NCBI RefSeq assembly: GCF_014646815.1 | Contig: NZ_BMNZ01000004.1 | Location: forward strand, 395,103 to 459,102 | DNA from: Terrabacter tumescens | Lineage (GTDB): Bacteria; Actinomycetota; Actinomycetes; Actinomycetales; Dermatophilaceae | Direction of reading: 5' to 3' | DNA: 64,000 nt | Shown here: piece after piece, positions 29,985 through 38,306 of the stretch | Numbering within the stretch: the stretch's first letter is position 1 | Layout of the letters: every line of letters begins with the position of its first letter | Program-made: the position numbers and the translations under genes | Notes under the pieces: model-generated | Told to the model about the DNA's origin: nothing | The model's input: the letters and a program-made list of their open reading frames with translations, nothing else | Database searches by the model: none

Positions 29985-31016
29985 GTGCTGATCGAGACCG
30001 ACCTCATGGGGCTGCCCGTGCTCGTCGTGGGGCCGCCCGGGCTGACGGCGTCCACCGTGCGCCGCTACGAGCGGGCCGGCGCCGTCGTGTCCGTGGTGAC
30101 GGCGCCCGGCGGCGTGACGGGCGAGGCCTGCGCACGCGCCCGGCTCGGTGTGCTCGTCGGGCCGGCGTCCACGTGGGCCACGGCCCGCGCGGCGCTCGCG
30201 GGGCGCTGCCCCGTCGTGAACGAGCCGGTCCCGGATGCGCCCCGGGGCCGGGTCGTCCTCGTCGGCGCGGGTCCCGGGGGTCTCGAGCTGATGACGCTCG
30301 CCGGGATCCGCGCCCTCGCGGACGCCGACGTCGTGCTGACCGACCGGCTCGCGGAGGTGGGGGACGTCGCGGCGCTGGCGCCCGGCGCCGAGGTCGTGGA
30401 CGTCGGCAAACGCCCCGGCCATCACGCCGTGCCCCAGGACGAGATCGAGCGACTCATGGTCGAGCGCGCCCTCGCCGGCAGCACCGTGGTGCGCCTCAAG
30501 GGCGGGGACCCCTACGTGTTCGGTCGCGGCGGTGAGGAGGTCGCCGCCGCGGTGCAGGCCGGACTGCCTGTGACGGTCTTGCCCGGCGTCTCGTCGGCCG
30601 TCGGCGTGCCGGGGAGCGCCGGCATCCCCGTGACCCACCGCGGCGTCAGCCACACCTTCACCGTCGTCTCGGGGCACGTGCCGCTCGAGCCCGAGCAGGC
30701 GCGGGCGCTCGCGGGCCTCGGTGGCACCGTCGTGCTGCTCATGGGGATGCACAATCTCGTCCCGCTGACGACGGCGCTGGTGCGCGGCGGCTTGGCGGTG
30801 GACACCCCGGCCGCGGTCGTCGAGCGCGGTTTCAGCCCCGACCAGCGCAGCATCGTCGGGACCCTGGGCACCCTGCCCGACCTCGTGAGCCGGGCGCGCG
30901 CGTCGTCGCCGTCGGTCATCGTCGTCGGCGAGGTCGTGCGGCAGTCGGCCGTCTGGGCGGCGCGCCGCGTCGTCGCGCCGCCGGCTGACAAGATCGTCCT
31001 GGACGTCGTCGCGTGA
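29985..31016 (+). CDS. cobA: Uroporphyrinogen-III C-methyltransferase (SUMT)
   Basis: 343 aa. Methylates uroporphyrinogen III twice to precorrin-2, the entry to siroheme and B12. The SAM-binding motif VLVGAGPGGLELMTLAGI begins near residue 88, and VVRLKGGDPYVFGRGGEE and the conserved Pro-rich VTVLPGVSSAVGVPGSAGIPVTHRG follow. The first 80 residues form a Rossmann-like segment resembling the precorrin-2 dehydrogenase half of CysG, but shortened. The GTG at 29985 has GGGAGG 6 nt upstream; GTG 29955 is an alternative. It overlaps the next gene by 4 nt. Confidence 0.9.
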   Translation: MLIETDLMGLPVLVVGPPGLTASTVRRYERAGAVVSVVTAPGGVTGEACARARLGVLVGPASTWATARAALAGRCPVVNEPVPDAPRGRVVLVGAGPGGLELMTLAGIRALADADVVLTDRLAEVGDVAALAPGAEVVDVGKRPGHHAVPQDEIERLMVERALAGSTVVRLKGGDPYVFGRGGEEVAAAVQAGLPVTVLPGVSSAVGVPGSAGIPVTHRGVSHTFTVVSGHVPLEPEQARALAGLGGTVVLLMGMHNLVPLTTALVRGGLAVDTPAAVVERGFSPDQRSIVGTLGTLPDLVSRARASSPSVIVVGEVVRQSAVWAARRVVAPPADKIVLDVVA

Positions 31017-32188
31017 GCGGGCGTAGCCACCCGCCGACGGCCTGGTCGGCGCAGCTGGGTGGGCCCGACCTCGACGCGGTGCGCGCGGAGCCGGCGGGAG
31101 CGGTGCTCGCCGGCTTCCGAATCGGCGTCACGTCCGACCGTCGGTCCGGCGACCTCATCGACGCCTTCGTGCGCCGCGGTGCCGAGGTGATCCACGCGCC
31201 TGCCGTCCGCATCGCGCCGATCGACGAGGACGAGATCCTCTTCGGTGACACGCGGGCGATCATCGGGGCCCGTCCCGACGTCGTCATCGTCACCACGGCC
31301 TACGGCTTCCGGCGCTGGATCGAGGCGGCCGACGCCGCCGGTCTCGGCGAGGAGCTCGGCCGCACGCTCGACAGTGCCCGGATCATCGTCCGCGGACCCA
31401 AGGCGCGTGGGGCCGTGCGCGCGGCCGGCCACGACGACGACGGCATCGCCGACGACGAGCGCACGGCCTCGGCGGTCGGGCTGGCGCTCGAGGGCGGCGT
31501 CGCCGGCAAACGGGTCGCGGTGCAGCTGCACGGTCACGAGGACGTCGAGCAGCTCGAGCGGCTCCGATCGGCGGGGGCGACGGTCCTCACCGTCGCGCCG
31601 TATCGCTGGGTGCGGCCGACCGACGAGAGCCGGCTGGGGCGTCTGGTGGCATCGGTCGCCGCCCGCGAGATCGACGTCGTGACCTTCACCTCGGCACCCG
31701 CGGTCGACGGGCTCGTCTCTGCCGCAGCGCAGCTCGGCATGGACGGCGTGCTCGTCGAGGCACTCCGGTGCGGCGTCACGGCCGCCGCAGTGGGCCCCGT
31801 GACGGCAGCGCCGCTGCTCGACCTCGGCGTGACGCCGATCGTGCCCGACCGCTTCCGGATGGGCGCGCTCATCCGCACGGTCGTCGAGCACCTGACGGTC
31901 AACGGGGTCGCCGCGGTCGAGACCGCGCTCGGCCCGCTCGTCGTGCACGGGCGCGACGTGACGTTCGGGGGCGAGACCGTGACCCTGGCGCGCGGGCCCC
32001 GAGCCATGCTGGCTGCCCTGATGTCCGATCCCGGGGCCGTCCTCTCCCGCGAGCGGCTGCTCGACGAGCTGCCCGAGGCCGAGAACGAGCACGCGCTCGA
32101 CATGGCCGTGAGCCGGCTGCGGTCGGCCCTCCCGGACCGCCACCTCGTGCAGACGGTCGTGCGTCGGGGCTACCGGCTCAACGTGTAG
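31013..32188 (+). CDS. nnaR: NnaR-like regulator: HemD domain plus winged-helix DNA-binding domain
   Basis: 391 aa. Residues about 30-290 match uroporphyrinogen-III synthase (FRIGVTSDRRSGDLIDAFVRRGAEVIHAPAVRI ... VTFTSAPAVDGL). Residues about 305-391 form an OmpR-type winged helix (FGGETVTLARGPRAMLAALMSDPGAVLSRERLLDELPEAENEHALDMAVSRLRSAL). In streptomycetes and mycobacteria this fusion, NnaR, co-activates nitrate and nitrite assimilation genes with GlnR. GTGA overlap with cobA and the nirBD operon next door support that role. Whether the HemD domain is still catalytic cannot be told. Confidence 0.85.
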   Translation: MSGRSHPPTAWSAQLGGPDLDAVRAEPAGAVLAGFRIGVTSDRRSGDLIDAFVRRGAEVIHAPAVRIAPIDEDEILFGDTRAIIGARPDVVIVTTAYGFRRWIEAADAAGLGEELGRTLDSARIIVRGPKARGAVRAAGHDDDGIADDERTASAVGLALEGGVAGKRVAVQLHGHEDVEQLERLRSAGATVLTVAPYRWVRPTDESRLGRLVASVAAREIDVVTFTSAPAVDGLVSAAAQLGMDGVLVEALRCGVTAAAVGPVTAAPLLDLGVTPIVPDRFRMGALIRTVVEHLTVNGVAAVETALGPLVVHGRDVTFGGETVTLARGPRAMLAALMSDPGAVLSRERLLDELPEAENEHALDMAVSRLRSALPDRHLVQTVVRRGYRLNV

Positions 32189-32579
32189 CGGCCGCGGCTC
32201 CGGCCGCCGACGCGGCATCGCTGACGATCGCGGGCGCGTGGTCGGCGATCCAGTCCATGAGCGGCACCATGCGCTGGGCCAGCTCGTCGCCGCGCGCCGT
32301 CAGGGAGTACTCGACGTGGGGCGGCACGACCGGCCTCGCGTCACGGTGGACGAGGCCGTCGGCCTCGAGCATGCGCAGCGTCTGGGCGAGCATCTTCTCG
32401 CTGACACCCTCGGCGCGTCGGCGCAGCTCGCTCCACCGCAGCGGCTCACCCTCGGCCAGCGCCAGGATCACGAGCGTGCCCCACTTGCTCGTCACGTGGT
32501 CGAGGACGACGCGGCTGGGGCAGTCGGAGGCGAAGACGCCGTCGGGGAAGTGTCGGCGCAGGGTGGGACTAACTGTCAT
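32178..32579 (-). CDS. HxlR-family regulator (QorR-like)
   Basis: 133 aa winged-helix repressor of the HxlR family. It has the conserved N-terminal Cys (Cys20, DCPSR), VLDHVTSKWGTLVILAL and the wing region. In E. coli the HxlR protein QorR is encoded divergently from quinone oxidoreductase QorB, the same arrangement as here. It probably represses itself and qorB, with release by quinone or redox stress through Cys20 (inference). Its 3' end overlaps nnaR by 11 nt on the opposite strand. Confidence 0.88.
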   Translation of the reverse strand: MTVSPTLRRHFPDGVFASDCPSRVVLDHVTSKWGTLVILALAEGEPLRWSELRRRAEGVSEKMLAQTLRMLEADGLVHRDARPVVPPHVEYSLTARGDELAQRMVPLMDWIADHAPAIVSDAASAAGAAAATR

Positions 32580-32582
32580 GTC

Positions 32583-32607
32583 AGTACCTTACTTCAAAGT
32601 GGGTACT
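32583..32607. promoter_or_regulatory. HxlR-type operator between qorR and qorB
   Basis: AGTACC (32583-32588) and GGTACT (32602-32607) form an inverted repeat 4 nt upstream of the regulator start, with a near-symmetric ACTT..AAGT inside it. GTAC-containing dyads are typical HxlR sites. The sequence is AT-rich relative to its surroundings. Confidence 0.6.
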
Positions 32608-32675
32608 AACTTCTGGGAAGTATGACGGGGGAGGCGTCGTTGGGACGAGTGTCAGCCCCACCCGAAAGGAACGTC

Positions 32676-33551
32676 ATGACCCTTCTCGTCACCGGTGCCA
32701 GTGGACAGCTCGGCCGTCTCGTCGTCGAGGCCCTCCTCGAGCGCGGCACGCCCGCCGCCGACGTCGTCGCCATCGCCCGCACGCCCGAGTCCATCACCGA
32801 CCTCGCCGAGCGTGGCGTCCAGGTGCGACGCGCCGACTACACCGACCCGGCCTCCCTCGACGCGGCGTTCGTCGGCGTCAACCGGCTGCTTCTCGTCTCG
32901 GGCAGCGAGGTCGGCCAGCGGATCGCGCAGCACGCCAACGTGATCGACGCGGCCAAGCGTGCCGGCGTGGGCTTCGTCGCCTACACGAGCATCACGCGCG
33001 CCGACACCACCGACCTGCTCCTGGCCGCCGAGCACCGCGCGACGGAGGAGCTGCTCGCCGGCTCCGGCCTGCCGCACGCCCTGCTGCGCAACTCCTGGTA
33101 CCTCGAGAACTACACCGGCCAGCTGCCGACCGTCCTCGAGCACGGCGCCGTCCTCGGTGCCGCTCGGGACGGACGCGTGAGCGCCGCGACCCGCGCCGAC
33201 TACGCCGAGGCCGCCGCCGTGGTCCTTGCCGGCGAGGAGGACGGGCACGAAGGAGCCGTCTACGAGCTCGGCGGAGACCACGCGTTCACCCTCGGTGAGC
33301 TCGCCGAGACGGTGGGTCGGGTCGCCGGTCGCGAGGTCGTCTACCGCGACCTGTCCGTCGCGGACTACACGGCGGCGCTCGTCGCGGCCGGCCTGCCGGA
33401 GGGGTATGCCGCGGTGCTCGCCGACAGCGACCGCGGGATCGCCGAGGGTGCGCTGTTCACCGACAGTGGTGACCTGTCGCGCCTCGTCGGCCACCCGACG
33501 ACCGACCTCGAGACCGCGCTGCGCGCCGCCGTCGTGCGCTCCGCCGCCTGA
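32676..33551 (+). CDS. NAD(P)H:quinone oxidoreductase, QorB/YtfG-like SDR
   Basis: 291 aa atypical short-chain dehydrogenase of the NmrA/QorB type. The nucleotide-binding motif GASGQLG starts at residue 7, and NSWYLENY near residue 146 is characteristic of the QorB group. It reduces quinones to quinols with NADPH. The ATG at 32676 follows AAAGGA and begins the conserved sequence; the upstream ATG at 32622 is rejected. It forms a divergent pair with the HxlR regulator. Confidence 0.88.
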   Translation: MTLLVTGASGQLGRLVVEALLERGTPAADVVAIARTPESITDLAERGVQVRRADYTDPASLDAAFVGVNRLLLVSGSEVGQRIAQHANVIDAAKRAGVGFVAYTSITRADTTDLLLAAEHRATEELLAGSGLPHALLRNSWYLENYTGQLPTVLEHGAVLGAARDGRVSAATRADYAEAAAVVLAGEEDGHEGAVYELGGDHAFTLGELAETVGRVAGREVVYRDLSVADYTAALVAAGLPEGYAAVLADSDRGIAEGALFTDSGDLSRLVGHPTTDLETALRAAVVRSAA

Positions 33552-33567
33552 CAGCCCCACTTCCACC

Positions 33568-33624
33568 CGTCGAAAGGCCACAAGCCGGGCGCCCCTGAGC
33601 CGCGGTTTGTGGCCTTTCGACGGT
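33568..33624. terminator. 17-bp perfect hairpin after qorB
   Basis: Bases 33568-33584 pair with 33608-33624 around a 23-nt loop. The right arm is also the first copy of a 32-bp periodic repeat running to the nirD stop. Confidence 0.65.
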
Positions 33625-33720
33625 GTTGCAGGGGCCAGACGTGGCCTCTCGACGGGTGGGGACCCGCGAACTTTGGCCTCTCGACGGTTGGGGACCCGCG
33701 AAGTTTGGCCTTTCGACGGG
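33611..33720 (+). repeat. Tandem repeat, 32-bp period
   Basis: The 14-mer TGGCCTYTCGACGG starts at 33611, 33643, 33675 and 33707, exactly 32 nt apart. From 33643 on, the spacers are also alike (GGGGACCCGCGAA). An inverted copy lies at 33568-33581. The last copy abuts the nirD stop codon. Confidence 0.9.
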
Positions 33721-34143
33721 TCAGGGGAGGGGGAGGCCGATGCGCACCTCACCGTGCTGGACGCGGACGGCATACGTGGGCAGCGAGACCTCGGGGTCGT
33801 CGAGGGCTGCGCCGGTGCGCAGCGAGAAGACCTGCTTGTGCAGGGGCGATGCGACGGTGGGCTCTCCGGACCGGTCGCCCGTGAGCCCGCGTGAGATCAC
33901 AGCAGCACCGGCATACGGGTCGAGGTTGTCGACGGCGTAGATCATCCCGGTGGGCAGCAGGAAGAGCGCGGCCTGGGCGCCGGCGGGCAGGAGCACCGCC
34001 ACCCCACGACCGGGCACGAGGTGACTGACGGGGCAGGCGGCCACCCACAGCCTCGCGCCCGGCGCGGGCAGGATGCCGGGGCGGACGAGCGTGCGCACGG
34101 TCGGCGCCGCGGTCGGGACGGGGGTGTTGACGAGAGTGGTCAT
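33721..34143 (-). CDS. nirD: Nitrite reductase small subunit NirD
   Basis: 140 aa Rieske-fold subunit of the assimilatory NADH nitrite reductase. It shows VAACPVSHLVPGRGVAVLL, FLLPTGMIYAVDNLDPYAGAAVISRGL and ASPLHKQVFSLRTG. The Rieske Cys/His ligands are replaced, as is normal in NirD, so it binds no cluster. The ATG at 34143 has GAGGAA upstream and lies 18 nt after the nirB stop, as the last gene of the leftward operon. Confidence 0.95.
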   Translation of the reverse strand: MTTLVNTPVPTAAPTVRTLVRPGILPAPGARLWVAACPVSHLVPGRGVAVLLPAGAQAALFLLPTGMIYAVDNLDPYAGAAVISRGLTGDRSGEPTVASPLHKQVFSLRTGAALDDPEVSLPTYAVRVQHGEVRIGLPLP

Positions 34144-34161
34144 GGTGGGTTCCTCTGCGGC

Positions 34162-36720
34162 TCAGACGTTCTCGCGGACGGTGGGCAGACCGAGCAGGAC
34201 CGGGACCTTGCGCGGACCGGTCTCGTCGAAGGCGACCGTGGGGTCGGCCTCCTCGGGGGCGTTGACGAAGGAGACGAAGCGCGAGAGCTTCACGGGGTCG
34301 TCGAGCACTGCCTTCCACTCGTCCTCGTAGCCCTCGACGTGACGGGCCATCGCGGCCTCGAGGTCGTCCGCGATGCCGAGGGAGTCCTCGCACACGACGG
34401 CCCTGAGGTGCTCCAGACCGCCCTCCAGAGCGTCGAGCCACGGCGCCGTGCGCTGCAGCCGGTCGGCCGTGCGGACGTAGAACATCAGGAAGCGGTCGAT
34501 GTAGCGCACGAGCGTCTCGTCGTCGAGGTCGCTCGCGAGCAGCCGCGCGTGCGCAGGGGTCTGGCCGCCGTTGCCGCAGACGTAGAGGTTCCAGCCCTTG
34601 TCGGTGGCGATGACGCCGACGTCCTTGCCCCGCGCCTCGGCGCACTCGCGCGCACACCCCGAGACGCCGAACTTGATCTTGTGGGGGGAGCGCAGGCCGC
34701 GGTAGCGGTGCTCGAGGTCGACGGCCATGCCGACCGAGTCCTGCACGCCGTAGCGGCACCACGACGAGCCGACGCACGACTTCACGGTGCGCAGCGACTT
34801 GCCGTAGGCCTGCCCCGACTCCATGCCGACGTCGACGAGGCGCTGCCAGATCGCGGGGAGCTGCTCGACGCGGGCGCCGAAGAGGTCGATGCGCTGGCCT
34901 CCGGTGACCTTGACGTAGAGGCCGAAGTCCTGGGCGACCTGGCCGATGGTGATGAGCTGCTCGGCCGTGACCTCGCCACCCGGCATCCTCGGGACGACGG
35001 AGTAGGTGCCGTTCTTCTGGATGTTGGCCAGGAAGTGGTCGTTGCTGTCCTGCAACGCGGCCTGCTCGCCGTCGAGCACGTGGTCGCTGCTCGTCGAGGC
35101 GAGGATCGAGGCGACGGTGGGCTTGCAGATCTCGCAGCCCGTTCCCGTGCCGTAGCGCGCGAGCAGCCCCGAGAAGGTGCGGATGCCGGTCGAAGCCACG
35201 ATCTCGAAGAGCTCGGCGCGGCTCTGCTCGAAGTGCTCGCACAGGGCCTTGGACAGCTCGACCCCGGAGTCGACGAGGAGCCTCTTGACCGTGGGCAGGC
35301 AACCGCCGCAGGTGGTTCCGGCGGTCGTGCAGCCCTTGATGGCCGCCAGGTCGCACGCGCCCTCGGCGATGGCGCCGCAGATCGAGCCCTTGGTGACGTT
35401 GTTGCACGAGCAGATGACGGCGTCGTCGGGCAGGGCGTCCGCGCCCAGCTCGGCGCCGGCGGGGGAGACGAGGGCGCCCGGGTCGCCGGGCACCTCGCGG
35501 CCGACGTACGCCTTGAGCGTCGTGTACGCCGACGCGTCGCCGACGAGGATCCCTCCGAGCAGCGTGCGGGCGTCGTCGCTGACGACGACCTTGGCGTAGG
35601 TGCCCTTCGTCGCGTCGGTGTGCACGATCTCGAGCGCGCCGGGCGTCGTGGCCATCGCGTCGCCGAACGACGCGACGTCGACGCCGAGGAGCTTGAGCTT
35701 GGTGGACAGGTCGGCGCCCGGGAACGTCGCCTCGCCGCCGAGCAGCCGGTCTGCGACGACCTCGGCCATCGTGTAGCCGGGGGCGACGAGGCCGTAGGAG
35801 CGCCCCTCGACGGCGGCGACCTCGCCCACGGCCCAGACGTTCTCGTCGCTCGTGCGGCACGCCAGGTCGGTGACGACGCCCCCGCGCTCGCCGACGGCGA
35901 GGCCGGCCGTCCGGGCCACCGCGTCCGAGGGCCGCACACCCGCGGAGAAGACGACGAGGTCGGTGAGCAGCGCCGTGCCGTCGGACAGCTCGACCGCGAG
36001 GCGGTCGTCGTCCTGGGCGGCGATCGAGCTCGTGCCGGCCCCCGTGTGCACCTGCACGCCGAGGCTGCTGATGAGGCCTTCGAGCACGGCGCCGCCGCCG
36101 TCGTCGACCTGCAGCGGCATGAGCCGCGGGGCGAACTCGACGACGTGGGGCGTCAGTCCGAGCAGGCGCAGCGCGTTGGCTGCCTCGAGGCCGAGCAGGC
36201 CGCCACCGACGACGAGCCCGTTGGCCTCGCGTCCCTCTGCGTGGGCCCGCTCGATCGCGGCCTCCGCAGCCGTCCGGATGCCGTCGAGGTCGTCGAGCGT
36301 GCGATAGACGAAGCAGCCGGCTGAGTCGTGGCCCGGCACGGGCGGCACGAAGGGGTGGGAGCCGGTGGCGAGCACGAGCGCGTCGTACGCGACGACGTCG
36401 CCGGCGCTCGTCGTCACCGTGCGGGCGTCCCGGTCGACGCGGTCGGCACGCGTGCCGAGCCTCAGGTCGACGAGGGCGTCACCGCCATACGTGTTGCCGG
36501 CGAGCGCGAGCGCGCTGCGGTCCCAGGCCCCGACGTAGGACGACAGGCCGACGCGGTCGTATGCCGCCTCCGCCTCCTCGGAGAGGACGACGACCTTCCA
36601 CGTGCTCTCGGTGTCACGCGAGCGCAGGGCCTCGACGAAGCGGTGGCCGACCATGCCGTGGCCGACGACGACGACGGTGCGCGTGCAGGTGGCAGCGCTG
36701 TTCTCGGGGGTGGTGGACAT
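34162..36720 (-). CDS. nirB: Nitrite reductase (NADH) large subunit NirB
   Basis: 852 aa. Reduces nitrite to ammonium with six electrons. The N-terminal FAD/NAD half (VVVVGHGMVGHRFVEAL, then GGGLLGLEAANAL) is followed by a BFD-like [2Fe-2S] domain (CSCNNVTKG ... TTCGGC, about residues 437-475). The C-terminal sulfite/nitrite reductase part binds siroheme and 4Fe-4S through CVGSSWC (about residue 648) and SGCAREC. Its ATG shares a base with the stop of the preceding FAD gene, giving translational coupling. Confidence 0.95.
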   Translation of the reverse strand: MSTTPENSAATCTRTVVVVGHGMVGHRFVEALRSRDTESTWKVVVLSEEAEAAYDRVGLSSYVGAWDRSALALAGNTYGGDALVDLRLGTRADRVDRDARTVTTSAGDVVAYDALVLATGSHPFVPPVPGHDSAGCFVYRTLDDLDGIRTAAEAAIERAHAEGREANGLVVGGGLLGLEAANALRLLGLTPHVVEFAPRLMPLQVDDGGGAVLEGLISSLGVQVHTGAGTSSIAAQDDDRLAVELSDGTALLTDLVVFSAGVRPSDAVARTAGLAVGERGGVVTDLACRTSDENVWAVGEVAAVEGRSYGLVAPGYTMAEVVADRLLGGEATFPGADLSTKLKLLGVDVASFGDAMATTPGALEIVHTDATKGTYAKVVVSDDARTLLGGILVGDASAYTTLKAYVGREVPGDPGALVSPAGAELGADALPDDAVICSCNNVTKGSICGAIAEGACDLAAIKGCTTAGTTCGGCLPTVKRLLVDSGVELSKALCEHFEQSRAELFEIVASTGIRTFSGLLARYGTGTGCEICKPTVASILASTSSDHVLDGEQAALQDSNDHFLANIQKNGTYSVVPRMPGGEVTAEQLITIGQVAQDFGLYVKVTGGQRIDLFGARVEQLPAIWQRLVDVGMESGQAYGKSLRTVKSCVGSSWCRYGVQDSVGMAVDLEHRYRGLRSPHKIKFGVSGCARECAEARGKDVGVIATDKGWNLYVCGNGGQTPAHARLLASDLDDETLVRYIDRFLMFYVRTADRLQRTAPWLDALEGGLEHLRAVVCEDSLGIADDLEAAMARHVEGYEDEWKAVLDDPVKLSRFVSFVNAPEEADPTVAFDETGPRKVPVLLGLPTVRENV

Positions 36721-38306
36721 CAGGCGGCTCCTTCGGTCAGGGCGGCGGGGGCCGACACCGGCTCGTGCGTCGTGGTTTGGTCGGCGTGGTCGGTGGGGGT
36801 GGAGGCCGTTGGTCGCGGCTCGGACGAGCGCAGCCACGAGCACAGACCGTCGACGGCGCCCTTGCACGAGCCGCACCCGGTGGTGGCCCGGGTGGCCTCG
36901 GCGACCGCCGCGACGGTCTCGGCGCCCGAGCGGAACGCGCCGACCACCGCGGACTTCGTCACGGTGTTGCACCGGCAGATGACCGCACTTCCCGGCATCT
37001 CCGCGAGGTTGACGCTCTCGGTCGACCCGGAGCGGGTGATCGCCCGGCCGAGCATGAGCGACAGGCGATCCCGCGGCACGACGGCGCCGGTGTCGTAGAG
37101 CTGGGTCAACGCACCGGCGGCGTCCCCGACGCCGAGCAGGATCGCTCCGACGAGCCGGTCCTGGCGCAGCACGAGCTTGGCGTAGCGGCCGCGACTCGGG
37201 TCGGTGAAGGCGAGCACCTCGTGCCCGGGGTCGTGCACGTCGACGTCGACCGTGCCCATGCTCGCGAGGTCGATGTCGTGGGCCTTGAGCCGGGTCAGCA
37301 CGCTCGTGCCCTCGTACGTCGCCCCCGGGTCCGCGCCCGAGAGCACGTCGGCGAGGACTCGCGCCTGGTCCCATCCCGGCTGGACGAGTCCGGGCACCTC
37401 ACCGCGGTGCTCGCTGCACTCGCCGATGGCGTGGACGTGGGGGGCCGAGGTCGACAGGCGGTCGTCGACGACGATGCCGCGCGACACGGCGAGGCCCATC
37501 TGCTCGGCGAGGTCGGTGCGCGGTCGCACGCCGGCCGCGACGACGACGAGGTCTGCGGGGAGGTTGGTGCCGTCGTCGAGGACGACGTGGGCTGGAGCGT
37601 GCGTGGTCGCGGCGTGTCGGGCGGCGACGAAGCGGCCCAGGACGAGACGGGCGCCGACGCCGCGCACGACGCGGGAGAGGACCGCGCCGCCGTCCGCGTC
37701 GAGCTGGCGGTCCATCGGGAAGTCCTGCGGGTGGACGACGGTGACGTCGACTCCACGGGCGAGCAGCCCACGAGCGGCCTCGAGACCGAGCAGGCCGCCG
37801 CCGAGCACCACTGCGGCGCGGGCAGATTCGGCCGCCTCGATGAGACGTGAGCAGTCGTCGACGGTGCGGAAGGCGACGACCCCGGGAGCGAGCGGGGTGT
37901 CGGGACCGGGCGCGCCGGCATACAACCCCTCGCTCGGCGGGACGAAGCTCGTGCTGCCGGTGGCGAGGACGAGCTCGTCCCAGGCCATGGCCCGCTCGCC
38001 CCCCTCGGCCGTGAGCAGCGCGGTGCGTGTCGCGACGTCGACCGACGTGACGCGCGCACCCGGCACGACCTCGACGTGACGGGCCGCCCACCAGCCGTCC
38101 GGCTTGAGCCGCGTGTCGCGGGCGGTGATCCCGCCGGCGACGACGGTCGAGAGGAGCACGCGATTGTAGGCGGCGTGCGGCTCCTCGCCGACGACGGTCA
38201 CGGCGAAGCGCGCCGCGTCGGGGTCGCGGTGGCGGAGCTCCTCCGCGAGGCGGGCCCCGGCCATGCCGTTGCCGACGACGAGGACGTGGCGGGTGCGGGC
38301 GGTCAC
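36720..38306 (-). CDS. NAD(P)/FAD-dependent reductase with BFD domain, electron donor of nitrate assimilation
   Basis: 528 aa. It resembles the N-terminal half of NirB without the siroheme part: VLVVGNGMAGARLAEEL, LATGSTSFVPP, LGGGLLGLEAARGLLARG, then a [2Fe-2S] BFD-like domain (CRCNTVTKSAVVGAFRSGAET ... GCGSCKG). Its place between nasA and nirB, with overlaps on both sides, suggests it passes NAD(P)H electrons to the nitrate reductase, as NasB does elsewhere. The GTG at 38306 overlaps the nasA stop by 4 nt. Confidence 0.88.
   Translation of the reverse strand: MTARTRHVLVVGNGMAGARLAEELRHRDPDAARFAVTVVGEEPHAAYNRVLLSTVVAGGITARDTRLKPDGWWAARHVEVVPGARVTSVDVATRTALLTAEGGERAMAWDELVLATGSTSFVPPSEGLYAGAPGPDTPLAPGVVAFRTVDDCSRLIEAAESARAAVVLGGGLLGLEAARGLLARGVDVTVVHPQDFPMDRQLDADGGAVLSRVVRGVGARLVLGRFVAARHAATTHAPAHVVLDDGTNLPADLVVVAAGVRPRTDLAEQMGLAVSRGIVVDDRLSTSAPHVHAIGECSEHRGEVPGLVQPGWDQARVLADVLSGADPGATYEGTSVLTRLKAHDIDLASMGTVDVDVHDPGHEVLAFTDPSRGRYAKLVLRQDRLVGAILLGVGDAAGALTQLYDTGAVVPRDRLSLMLGRAITRSGSTESVNLAEMPGSAVICRCNTVTKSAVVGAFRSGAETVAAVAEATRATTGCGSCKGAVDGLCSWLRSSEPRPTASTPTDHADQTTTHEPVSAPAALTEGAA

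Noticed and set aside
33611-33720. CRISPR-like array
   Set aside because: The repeat is only 14 nt, three of four spacers are alike, and no cas genes are present; it is a tandem repeat.
34021-36324. 767-codon plus-strand frame antisense to nirB
   Set aside because: nirB has full cofactor motifs on the minus strand; the antisense frame has none.
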